Shown here: piece after piece, positions 1-5,516 of the stretch
Layout of the letters: each line of letters opens with the position of its first letter
How positions within the stretch are numbered: position 1 is the stretch's first letter
Source: VFZS01 sp964353255
Lineage (GTDB): Bacteria; Acidobacteriota; Terriglobia; Bryobacterales; Bryobacteraceae
Length of the DNA stretch: 6,420 nt
Reading direction: 5' to 3'
NCBI GenBank assembly: GCA_964353255.1
Contig: CAYGVJ010000201.1
Location: 1-6,420 of the forward strand
Made by a program: the position numbers and the translations under genes
The notes under the pieces: model-generated
Database searches by the model: none
Seen by the model: only the letters and a program-made list of their open reading frames with translations
Told to the model about the DNA's origin: nothing

Positions 1-2508
1 GACCCCAACGTCGGGGGCTCGATGACCTCGACGGTGCCGCGCGCGGCCTGGCGCAATGGCGACCTCTCGGACCTGCTGACGCTGGGCGGCAACTACCAGG
101 TGTACGATCCCGGCACCATCGCCGTGGCGCCCAACAACCGTTACAGCCGCCAGCCTTTTGCCGGCAACATCATCCCGCCGAGCCGGATCAACCCGGCGGC
201 CAAGAAGCTCCTGGACCTCTGGCCCCTGCCCAACCAGGCGGGCCGGTCCGACGGGCGCGATAACTACTTCATGTCCCTGCCGGCCAAGGAGGACTACTGG
301 ACCAGCATCGGCCGCATCGATCACGCCTTCAGCGAGAGCCACCGCCTGTTCGTCCGCTTTCACCGGGACTTCTGGGAGGAGGACAAGAACCGCAGCTTCG
401 GCAACGACGTCAACGGCATCATCCTCAACCGCATCAACCGGGGCATCGCTTTGGACGAGGTGTACGTGTTCAGCCCCTCACTGCTGTTCAACTTCCGCTA
501 CGGTCTGGCGCAGCAGGAGTTCCCGGAGCGCCGCGTCAGCCGCGGCTACGATCTGGCCTCGCTGGGCTTCTCGTCAAATCTGGTGGGTCTGGTGAATAAG
601 AGCCTCGCCACCATCCCGCGCACCGCGGTGGGCTCGCTGACCAGCTTGAGCAGTTGGGAGACCGGCGACGGCGTCACCGCTTCTATCAGTCACAACGTCG
701 TAGGGACGTTCACCTGGCTGAAGGGCGATCACAACATCCGTTTCGGTCCCGGCTACATGGTGTTCCGGGAGTTTCGCAACCGCTTTCAGGGCGATGTCTC
801 GCCGGACTTCAGCTTCGGCAGCCAGTGGGGCCGCGGGCCGCTGGACAACAGCACCGCGCCTCCGGTGGGAGCCGAACTGGTGTCGCTGCTGCTGGGCATT
901 CCCGGCGGGAGCATGAGCCGCAGCGGCAGCTACGCCGAGCAGGACCAGCACCTCGGCCTCTTTGTCCAAGACGACTATAAGGTCACGCGCAAGCTGACGC
1001 TTAACCTGGGCTTTCGCCTCGATCACGAGTGGCCCATGACCGAGCGCTTCAACCGCGCCGTCACCCAGTTCGACGCCGCCAGCGCGAATCCCATCGAGGC
1101 CAAGGCCATCGCCAACTACGCCAAGAGCCCCATTCCCGAGCTGCCCCTGAGCCAGTTCAAAGTGAAGGGTGGCATCACCTTCGCCGGCGTGGGCGGCAAT
1201 CCACGCGCGTACTGGAGCGGCCAGGGGCTCGTTTGGTCGCCGCGCCTCGGTCTGGCTTACCAGTTGACCTCCAAGACCGTGGTCCGGGCCGGCTACGGCA
1301 TTTTCAACGGCTCCATCGGAATCTTGGCGACCAATACCATCCAAGCCGGCTTCTCGAAGTCCACGCCCATTGACGCGTCAGCGGATAACGGCCTCACCTG
1401 GATCGCCACGCTCCAGGACCCGCTCCCCAAAGGACTGCTGCCGGCTCCCGGCGCCGCCGGCGGCCTTGAAACCACTTTGGGGCAGGGCACCTCCTTCTTC
1501 GCCAAGGATCGCAAGTTGCCCTACGCGCAGCGCTGGTCCATCGGCCTCCAGCGGGAGTTCCCCGCCGGGTTTATGCTGGAGGCATCCTATGTCGGCAACC
1601 GCAACACCCGGCTGAGGGTCACCCGCAATCTCAGCTTCACGCCGGGGCAGTATTACAGCACCCTCCCCTACCGCGATCAGCCGACCATCAACTACCTGAG
1701 CGCGAATTTCACCAGCCCCTACTACGGCCTGAATCCGCAGTTCACTTCTTCCACCATCACCCGCGGGGGCCTGCTCCAGCAGTATCCGCACTTCAGCAAC
1801 GTGCAGTACGACGACTCGGCGGGATACTCCTGGTATCACTCTCTGCAAACCCGCATGGAGAAGCGCTTCTCGAAGGGGTACACCCTCCAGGTCTCCTACA
1901 CCTGGTCCAAGGCGATGGAGGCCGTAAGCTTCCTGAACTCCTTCGACCCCATGCCTTACGAGTCGCTGTCCGACATCGACCGCCGGCACCGGATCAGCGG
2001 CAGCGGCATTTGGGAACTACCCTTCGGCAAGAAGCGCAAGTGGGGATCGCAGATGCACCCCGTTCTGGAGTTCTTTGCCGGTGGCTGGCAGTTGGCCGGC
2101 ATCTACCAGCGCCAGAGCGGCCAGCCCATCAATTGGGGCCAAGTGTTGTTCACTGGCGACTCCAGCACCCTCGTGCTCCCCTCCGACCAGCGCAGTTGTG
2201 ATCGCTGGTTCAACACCGCGATCTTCAACCGCAACAGCCAGGAGCAGCTCGCCTCCAACGTCCGCACTTTCCCGCTGCGGTTCAGCCATGTGCGGATGGA
2301 CTCTCAGCGCCGCTGGGACTTCTCGCTGATCAAGAACTTCCGCGTCAAAGAGGGCGTCACCATGAAGTTCCGTGCCGACACCTTCAACGCCCTGAACGAG
2401 GTGGTGCTGCGGGGACCCGACAACGGCCCGACCAGCTCGGCCTTTGGTACCATCACCGCGCAGGAGCCGCCGCGTTCCTGGCAGTTCGCCCTGACCCTGG
2501 TGTTCTGA
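1..2508 (+). CDS. TonB-dependent receptor, Oar-like (C-terminal part, 5' end outside window)
   Basis: Outer-membrane beta-barrel protein of the large acidobacterial TonB-dependent receptor family (carboxypeptidase-regulatory-like domain, plug, barrel). Family members are thought to import large substrates such as oligosaccharides or chelated metals using TonB energy; the substrate here cannot be read from sequence. The frame is open from base 1, so the first ATG at 22 is internal, and the signal peptide, N-terminal regulatory-like domain and most of the plug lie upstream. Visible family signatures, counting residues from base 1: YDPGT (35-39), RQPFAGNIIPPSRI (50-63), SYVGN (529-533), a SYTWSKAME strand followed by DIDRRHRI, GGWQLAGIYQRQSGQPI (694-710), and a C-terminal strand RSWQFALTLVF (825-835) ending in the aromatic residue expected for BAM-inserted barrels. 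No frameshift or internal stop is seen across 835 codons. The stop TGA is at 2506-2508. Family assignment is firm; function is not. Confidence 0.93.
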   Translation, partial: DPNVGGSMTSTVPRAAWRNGDLSDLLTLGGNYQVYDPGTIAVAPNNRYSRQPFAGNIIPPSRINPAAKKLLDLWPLPNQAGRSDGRDNYFMSLPAKEDYWTSIGRIDHAFSESHRLFVRFHRDFWEEDKNRSFGNDVNGIILNRINRGIALDEVYVFSPSLLFNFRYGLAQQEFPERRVSRGYDLASLGFSSNLVGLVNKSLATIPRTAVGSLTSLSSWETGDGVTASISHNVVGTFTWLKGDHNIRFGPGYMVFREFRNRFQGDVSPDFSFGSQWGRGPLDNSTAPPVGAELVSLLLGIPGGSMSRSGSYAEQDQHLGLFVQDDYKVTRKLTLNLGFRLDHEWPMTERFNRAVTQFDAASANPIEAKAIANYAKSPIPELPLSQFKVKGGITFAGVGGNPRAYWSGQGLVWSPRLGLAYQLTSKTVVRAGYGIFNGSIGILATNTIQAGFSKSTPIDASADNGLTWIATLQDPLPKGLLPAPGAAGGLETTLGQGTSFFAKDRKLPYAQRWSIGLQREFPAGFMLEASYVGNRNTRLRVTRNLSFTPGQYYSTLPYRDQPTINYLSANFTSPYYGLNPQFTSSTITRGGLLQQYPHFSNVQYDDSAGYSWYHSLQTRMEKRFSKGYTLQVSYTWSKAMEAVSFLNSFDPMPYESLSDIDRRHRISGSGIWELPFGKKRKWGSQMHPVLEFFAGGWQLAGIYQRQSGQPINWGQVLFTGDSSTLVLPSDQRSCDRWFNTAIFNRNSQEQLASNVRTFPLRFSHVRMDSQRRWDFSLIKNFRVKEGVTMKFRADTFNALNEVVLRGPDNGPTSSAFGTITAQEPPRSWQFALTLVF

Positions 2509-2510
2509 GG

Positions 2511-2532
2511 GTGGGACAGGCTTCAGCCTGTC
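2511..2532. repeat. REP-like palindrome, GGCTTCAGCC core (copy 1)
   Basis: A perfect inverted repeat, GACAGGCTTCAGCCTGTC at 2515-2532, with GTGG immediately upstream. As RNA it gives a 7-bp stem closed by a TTCA tetraloop. It lies 6 bp after the receptor stop and 25 bp before the flavoprotein start. A near copy lies at 4164-4186, matching 20 of 22 positions, so it belongs to a dispersed intergenic repeat rather than being a one-off terminator. No T-tract follows. It could still slow transcription or stabilise the upstream mRNA end. Confidence 0.7.
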
Positions 2533-2545
2533 GGCCCGGCTGCGG

Positions 2546-2551
2546 TAGAAT
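2546..2551 (+). promoter_or_regulatory. Possible -10 box upstream of the flavoprotein gene
   Basis: TAGAAT matches the TATAAT consensus at five of six positions and sits just after the palindrome. No good -35 is seen at 16-18 bp upstream, because that interval falls within the palindrome. A start about 7 bp downstream would land on or beside the TTG at 2558, implying little or no leader. This is a weak inference; read-through from the receptor gene is the alternative. Confidence 0.25.
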
Positions 2552-2557
2552 GATGCC

Positions 2558-4036
2558 TTGCCGGGGCTTTCTCCTTCTTCCATCGTCATCATCGGCGCCG
2601 GTCCCGCAGGTCTGACCACAGCTTACGAACTCGCCCGGCACGGTGCCCGCAGCGTGGTGCTCGAGAAGGATTCCACGGTGGGCGGCATCGCGCGCACCGT
2701 CGAGCACAATGGTTACCTGTTCGACATCGGCGGCCATCGCTTTTTCACCAAGGTGTCGCTGGTGGAGAAGATGTGGCACGAGGTGCTGGGCGCCGACTTG
2801 CTGACCCGCTCGCGGCTGTCGCGGATCTACTACCGATCGAAGTTTTTCCATTACCCTTTGGAGCCCATGAACGCCCTGCTGGGCCTCGGCGTGCTGGAAT
2901 CGCTGCGTTGCGGGTTCAGCTTCCTGGCCGCGCGCATGTTCCCGCAGAAGCCCGAGGACGACCTTGAAACCTGGGTCTCGAATCGCTTCGGCAAGCGGCT
3001 GTTCAGCGTTTTCTTTGAGACTTACACCGAGAAAGTCTGGGGAATCCCCTGCCGCGAGATTCAGGCCGAGTGGGCCGCCCAGCGGATTCGCGGGCTTTCC
3101 CTAACCTCGCTGGTGCTCCACGCGTTTCTTCCCCGCCGCCCGACCGACAAGCAGCGCCTCATCAAGACCCTGATCCACGAGTTCGAGTACCCGCGCCGCG
3201 GCCCCGGCATGATGTGGTCCCGCACCAGGGAGCTGGTGGAGGCGCGCGGCAGCCGGGTCATTTTGGGGGCGCCCGTGGAGAGGGTCTGCTGGGAGCCGGG
3301 GCGGGTGACTGCCGTCGAGGCCGCCGGGCAGCTCTACCAGGCCGAGCATTTCGTCAGCAGCATGCCCATTCGGGATCTGATCCGCGGTCTGGACCCGGAG
3401 CCGCCGGAAGCGCTGCGCCGCGCCGCGGATGACTTCCACTACCGCGATTTTCTCACCGTCGCCCTGGTGGTGCGAGGTCAGGGCCTGTTCCCGGACAACT
3501 GGATCTACGTGCATGACCCCGCTGTCCGGGTCGGGCGCATCCAGAACTACAACAACTGGAGTCCCGAGATGGTTCCCGATCCGCAAACCACCTGCCTGGG
3601 GCTGGAGTACTTCTGCAACGAAGGCGACGACTTGTGGACGACGCCGGACGCCGCGCTGATCGAGCTGGCCTGCCGGGAAATCGGCCGGCTCTCGTTGGCC
3701 GACCCCGCCGCGGTCATCGATGGCGCCGTCGTGCGCATGCCCAAGGCCTACCCCATCTACGATGCCACCTACCAGAAGGGCCTGGCCGTGGTGCGCGAGT
3801 TCCTGGAGACGGTCCCCAATCTCCAATTGGTGGGCCGCAATGGCATGCACCGCTACAACAATCAGGACCACTCCATGCTCACCGGAATCCTGGCGGCCCG
3901 CAACATCCTGGGCGCCCGCTACGATCTCTGGGGGGTCAACGTGGACGCCGACTACCAGGAGGAAGGCGCCGCCCTGGGCGAGGAGGAGCTGGCGGCCCTG
4001 GATGGGCGGGCTCGTGACACACCCGAGTCGTGCTAA
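2558..4036 (+). CDS. FAD-dependent oxidoreductase, UDP-galactopyranose mutase/protoporphyrinogen oxidase-like
   Basis: Probable cytosolic flavoprotein of 492 residues in the amine-oxidase/HemY-like superfamily. The N-terminal Rossmann fold is clear: GAGPAG at 13-18, an acidic strand end VVLEK with E36, then GGIAR (42-46) and DIGGHRFF (56-63). Further family signatures are KFFHYPL (95-101), ETYTEKVWGIPCREI (154-168), EWAAQRIRGLSL (171-182) and a C-terminal FAD-contacting block VGRNGMHRYNNQDHSMLTG (425-443). These resemble a UDP-galactopyranose mutase-like group often found with glycosyltransferases. The protein is longer than a typical mutase (about 370-390) and close to protoporphyrinogen oxidases, so the reaction is unknown. 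The start is TTG: an in-frame TAG at 2546-2548 excludes anything earlier, and the next in-frame ATG lies beyond the FAD motif. Two ATGs at 2550 and 2553 are in another frame. No strong Shine-Dalgarno is visible. A tRNA gene follows 13 bp after the stop. Confidence 0.88.
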   Translation: MPGLSPSSIVIIGAGPAGLTTAYELARHGARSVVLEKDSTVGGIARTVEHNGYLFDIGGHRFFTKVSLVEKMWHEVLGADLLTRSRLSRIYYRSKFFHYPLEPMNALLGLGVLESLRCGFSFLAARMFPQKPEDDLETWVSNRFGKRLFSVFFETYTEKVWGIPCREIQAEWAAQRIRGLSLTSLVLHAFLPRRPTDKQRLIKTLIHEFEYPRRGPGMMWSRTRELVEARGSRVILGAPVERVCWEPGRVTAVEAAGQLYQAEHFVSSMPIRDLIRGLDPEPPEALRRAADDFHYRDFLTVALVVRGQGLFPDNWIYVHDPAVRVGRIQNYNNWSPEMVPDPQTTCLGLEYFCNEGDDLWTTPDAALIELACREIGRLSLADPAAVIDGAVVRMPKAYPIYDATYQKGLAVVREFLETVPNLQLVGRNGMHRYNNQDHSMLTGILAARNILGARYDLWGVNVDADYQEEGAALGEEELAALDGRARDTPESC

Positions 4037-4039
4037 GAT
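4031..4039 (+). promoter_or_regulatory. Possible extended -10 promoter for tRNA-Gln
   Basis: TGC followed by TAAGAT forms an extended -10 motif (TGN-TATAAT type, hexamer four of six) that overlaps the stop codon of the flavoprotein gene. A start about 7 bp downstream, near 4046, would give a 4-nt leader before the tRNA at 4050, a plausible distance. A GTGACA at 4014-4019 resembles a -35 but its 14-bp spacing is too short. The alternative is co-transcription with the flavoprotein gene. Confidence 0.33.
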
Positions 4040-4049
4040 AGGGACGATT

Positions 4050-4123
<74 letters not shown>

Positions 4124-4163
4124 GCCCTGCTGGAATGAGCCTGCCGCTGTATTCGGGCGCAAC

Positions 4164-4186
4164 GTGGGACATGCTTCAGCTTGTCC
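4164..4186. repeat. REP-like palindrome (copy 2, slightly degenerate)
   Basis: GGACATGCTTCAGCTTGTCC at 4167-4186, preceded by GTG, is the same element as 2511-2532 with two changes, G to T and C to T, at symmetrical stem positions. They leave a single T-T mismatch between GGACA/TGTCC and GCT/AGC around the TTCA loop. Copies at two sites with the same flank support a repeat family. Confidence 0.65.
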
Positions 4187-4221
4187 GCCTCAAACTTCCC
4201 AAGGCGATTCTTTCACAGCGC

Positions 4222-4263
4222 GGCACACTGAACTGTGCGCCACCCGTGGCGTGGGCTTCAGCC
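4222..4263. repeat. Three adjacent short inverted repeats
   Basis: GCACA/TGTGC (4223-4227/4234-4238) encloses CTGAAC. GCCAC/GTGGC (4239-4243/4246-4250) follows without a gap. GGC-TTCA-GCC (4254-4263) repeats the GGCTTCAGCC core of the palindromes at 2511 and 4164, again preceded by GTG. Stems are only 3-5 bp, so each is weak alone, but they continue the run of foldbacks. Confidence 0.5.
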
Positions 4264-4268
4264 TGCTG

Positions 4269-4334
4269 CTGCGGGCTTTCCGCTTGCGGAGCCCCCGGTA
4301 CGGGTCCGTTCCGGACGTTCCGGGCAGCCCGCAG
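4269..4334. repeat. Compound 66-nt foldback with three-way-junction layout
   Basis: A perfect 9-bp stem pairs CTGCGGGCT (4269-4277) with AGCCCGCAG (4326-4334). Inside it lie a hairpin TCCGC/GCGGA (4279-4283/4286-4290) and a second arm CCCGG/CCGGG (4294-4298/4320-4324), which carries an inner hairpin GTCCG-TTC-CGGAC (4304-4316). The nested complementarity is seen directly in the bases. Whether it folds as RNA or as a DNA cruciform, or is two repeats inserted into one another, is inference. Confidence 0.6.
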
Positions 4335-4372
4335 AAATCTGTGCGCCCCGCGAAGATTCCCGGCGTCAGTGG

Positions 4373-4392
4373 CACAGACTTTCCAGTCTGTG
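4373..4392. repeat. Perfect 8-bp inverted repeat with TTCC loop
   Basis: CACAGACT (4373-4380) and AGTCTGTG (4385-4392) are perfect complements separated by TTCC. The arms differ from the GGCTTCAGCC family, so this is a second palindrome type. It abuts the next hairpin without a gap. Confidence 0.65.
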
Positions 4393-4426
4393 TTGGGCTT
4401 TCGCCAGCAGTTTGCTGCCCAAGGCG
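4393..4426. repeat. Hairpin following the TTCC palindrome
   Basis: TTGGG/CCCAA (4393-4397/4418-4422) encloses CAGCA-GTT-TGCTG (4405-4417). An alternative pairing uses CGCC (4402-4405) with GGCG (4423-4426). The string GGGCTTTC near its start also occurs at 4273-4280 in the compound foldback, suggesting the cluster grew by repeated insertion or duplication of related units. Confidence 0.5.
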
Positions 4427-4510
4427 TGGCCGGTACTACTATTACTAGATGAAGAGTCACCCTTGGCAGCCTTCCTAGCTTCTGCCATGCTAGCCCAGAG
4501 ACCTGAACCT

Positions 4511-4517
4511 AGGGAGG
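4511..4517 (+). promoter_or_regulatory. Ribosome binding site of the PEP-CTERM gene
   Basis: AGGGAGG lies 7 nt upstream of the ATG at 4525. It is the clearest Shine-Dalgarno sequence in the window and fixes the start of the exported protein ahead of a good signal peptide. Confidence 0.8.
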
Positions 4518-4524
4518 ATCTACC

Positions 4525-5460
4525 ATGTGGTCTTCTGGCGTTGCAAGGGTATTGATTGGCGCCCTGTGCGCGGTGGGAATCTCAAATGCGGGCCCGATTT
4601 ACTCGGTCTACCCGATCCCTGGGTGGACGGATGGGGTCGTGTATGGCATCAACAACTCCGGTCAGGTGGCCGGCTTCGGGTGGACGGACAGCACTAACCA
4701 GGCGTTCATCGGCACCACCTCCGGCAGCACCGCCATCCCCTTGCCGGCCGGATGGTCAGCGGCGTATGGCTGGGGCATCAATGACTCCGGCCAGGTGGCC
4801 GGCTATGGGTGGAACGGCAGCACCTACCAGGCGTTCATCGGGACCCCTTCCAGCAGCACGGCCATCCCTTTCCCCTCCGGATGGTCATGGGCGCATGGCT
4901 TTGGCATCAACGACTCCGGCCAGGTGGCGGGCTTGGGCTGGAACGGCAGCAATTCCCAGGCGTTCATTGGAACTACCTCCGGCAGCACGGCCATCCCCTT
5001 GCCCCCCGGATGGTCAGAGGCCTATGGCTTGGGCATCAACGGGTCCGGCCAGGTGGCCGGCTTTGGGTCGAACGGCAGCACTCAGCAGGCGTTCATCGGA
5101 ACCACCTCCGGCAGCACCCCCATCCCTTTGATCCCAGGATGGTCCGACATGCTAACCGCGGACCTCTCGATCAACGATGCGGGGCAGGTGGTCGGCTGGG
5201 GCACTTATGGCGGCTGGATCTGGGATCCGGTGAACGGTAGCCGGGCGCTGACCGGCCTGGCGCCACCGGAATGGCTCATAATAGCGGGCGCGGAGAGCAT
5301 TAACGACAGAGGCCAAATCGCCGGCTACGGGTCGAACTCGCAAACGGGTTACTGGGGCCCCATCCTGCTGGATCCGATTCCCGAGCCTGCTACGGGCGTC
5401 CTGCTCGGCGGCGGGCTCATTCTGCTGGCCGCCCTCGCCCGGCGCAGAGGGCACAAGTAG
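4525..5460 (+). CDS. Exported HAF-repeat protein with PEP-CTERM sorting signal
   Basis: A 311-residue secreted protein of unknown role. Residues 1-22 form a signal peptide: basic R8, a hydrophobic core, likely cleavage after SNA-22. Residues 33-204 are four 43-residue repeats, each with a GIN-x-SGQVAG core and a QAFIG strand; two diverged copies follow (205-248 and 249-284). This matches the extracellular HAF repeat family, here with QAF in place of HAF; such repeats may form a beta-propeller-like fold. The tail (285-311) is a textbook PEP-CTERM signal: IPEP, a hydrophobic span VLLGGGLILLAALA, then RRR. By family knowledge it would be recognised by an exosortase and the protein released to the envelope or extracellular matrix. 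The mature part has no cysteine and no lysine before the last residue, and is rich in Gly, Ser and Asn with NGS sequons. The exosortase is not in the window. A strong ribosome site supports the ATG. Confidence 0.93.
   Translation: MWSSGVARVLIGALCAVGISNAGPIYSVYPIPGWTDGVVYGINNSGQVAGFGWTDSTNQAFIGTTSGSTAIPLPAGWSAAYGWGINDSGQVAGYGWNGSTYQAFIGTPSSSTAIPFPSGWSWAHGFGINDSGQVAGLGWNGSNSQAFIGTTSGSTAIPLPPGWSEAYGLGINGSGQVAGFGSNGSTQQAFIGTTSGSTPIPLIPGWSDMLTADLSINDAGQVVGWGTYGGWIWDPVNGSRALTGLAPPEWLIIAGAESINDRGQIAGYGSNSQTGYWGPILLDPIPEPATGVLLGGGLILLAALARRRGHK
4621..5136 (+). repeat. Four tandem 129-bp repeats inside the HAF/PEP-CTERM gene
   Basis: The units 4621-4749, 4750-4878, 4879-5007 and 5008-5136 are each exactly 129 bp with no indels. 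By hand count units 3 and 4 share about 106 of 129 bases. Each begins with the codons for Gly-Trp and contains TCCGG(C/T)CAGGTGGC. Divergent units continue to 5376, one of 44 codons and one of 36. The regular length and shared codons indicate tandem duplication with some later homogenisation. Confidence 0.9.
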
Positions 5461-5470
5461 CTCCGCTTTG

Positions 5471-5503
5471 GCCGGGCTGAAGCCCGGCGCGGGCTAAGAG
5501 CCC
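5471..5503. repeat. Paired hairpins between convergent genes (REP-like copy 3; possible terminator)
   Basis: GCCGGGC-TGAA-GCCCGGC (5471-5488) is a perfect 7-bp stem with a tetraloop. Its centre GGCTGAAGCC is the reverse complement of the GGCTTCAGCC core at 2511 and 4254. A second hairpin GGGCT-AAG-AGCCC (5491-5503) follows 2 bp later. They lie in the 56-bp gap between two converging genes, where a bidirectional terminator is expected. No T-tract is present on either side, so intrinsic termination is uncertain. Confidence 0.6.
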
Positions 5504-5516
5504 ACCCCACCGGGTT

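Larger units (their letters stand above)
4124..4524. other. Gene-free intergenic stretch, largely hairpin repeats
   Basis: The 401 bp between the tRNA and the PEP-CTERM gene hold no convincing gene. Short open frames here translate into repeat-derived, low-quality peptides such as SVAQTFQSVLGF and lack supported starts. From 4164 to 4426 almost every base lies in or beside an inverted repeat (listed separately). From 4427 to 4510 the DNA is less GC-rich and is the likely promoter and leader region of the downstream gene; it includes a small inverted repeat CTAGC/GCTAG (4475-4479/4489-4493). No duplicated tRNA 3' end is present, so there is no sign of an integration site. Confidence 0.7.

Noticed and set aside
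22..24. ATG at 22 as the start of the TonB receptor
   Set aside because: The frame is open to base 1, and the residues after it belong to the plug/barrel region rather than a signal peptide.
574..2619. Long minus-strand open frames inside the TonB receptor (574-1344, 1378-1989, 2017-2619)
   Set aside because: High-GC shadow frames; their translations are low-complexity, show no family signatures, and lie opposite a receptor with clear motifs throughout.
4370..4385. TGGCACAGACTTTCCA as a sigma-54 promoter
   Set aside because: The -24 half is perfect, but the essential GC of the -12 half is CC, and the bases are explained by the CACAGACT/AGTCTGTG palindrome.
4135..4555. Several overlapping short open frames on both strands between the tRNA and the PEP-CTERM gene
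   Set aside because: They run through inverted repeats, have no ribosome sites, and give repeat-derived peptides. One overlaps the well-supported start of the exported protein.
4534..4569. Lipoprotein signal in the PEP-CTERM protein (Cys15)
   Set aside because: The residues before the cysteine are Ala-Leu, which does not fit a lipobox, and a standard cleavage site follows at SNA-22.
4621..5136. CRISPR-like or non-coding tandem repeat
   Set aside because: The units are 129 bp, contiguous, in frame and encode a known protein repeat; there are no unique spacers.
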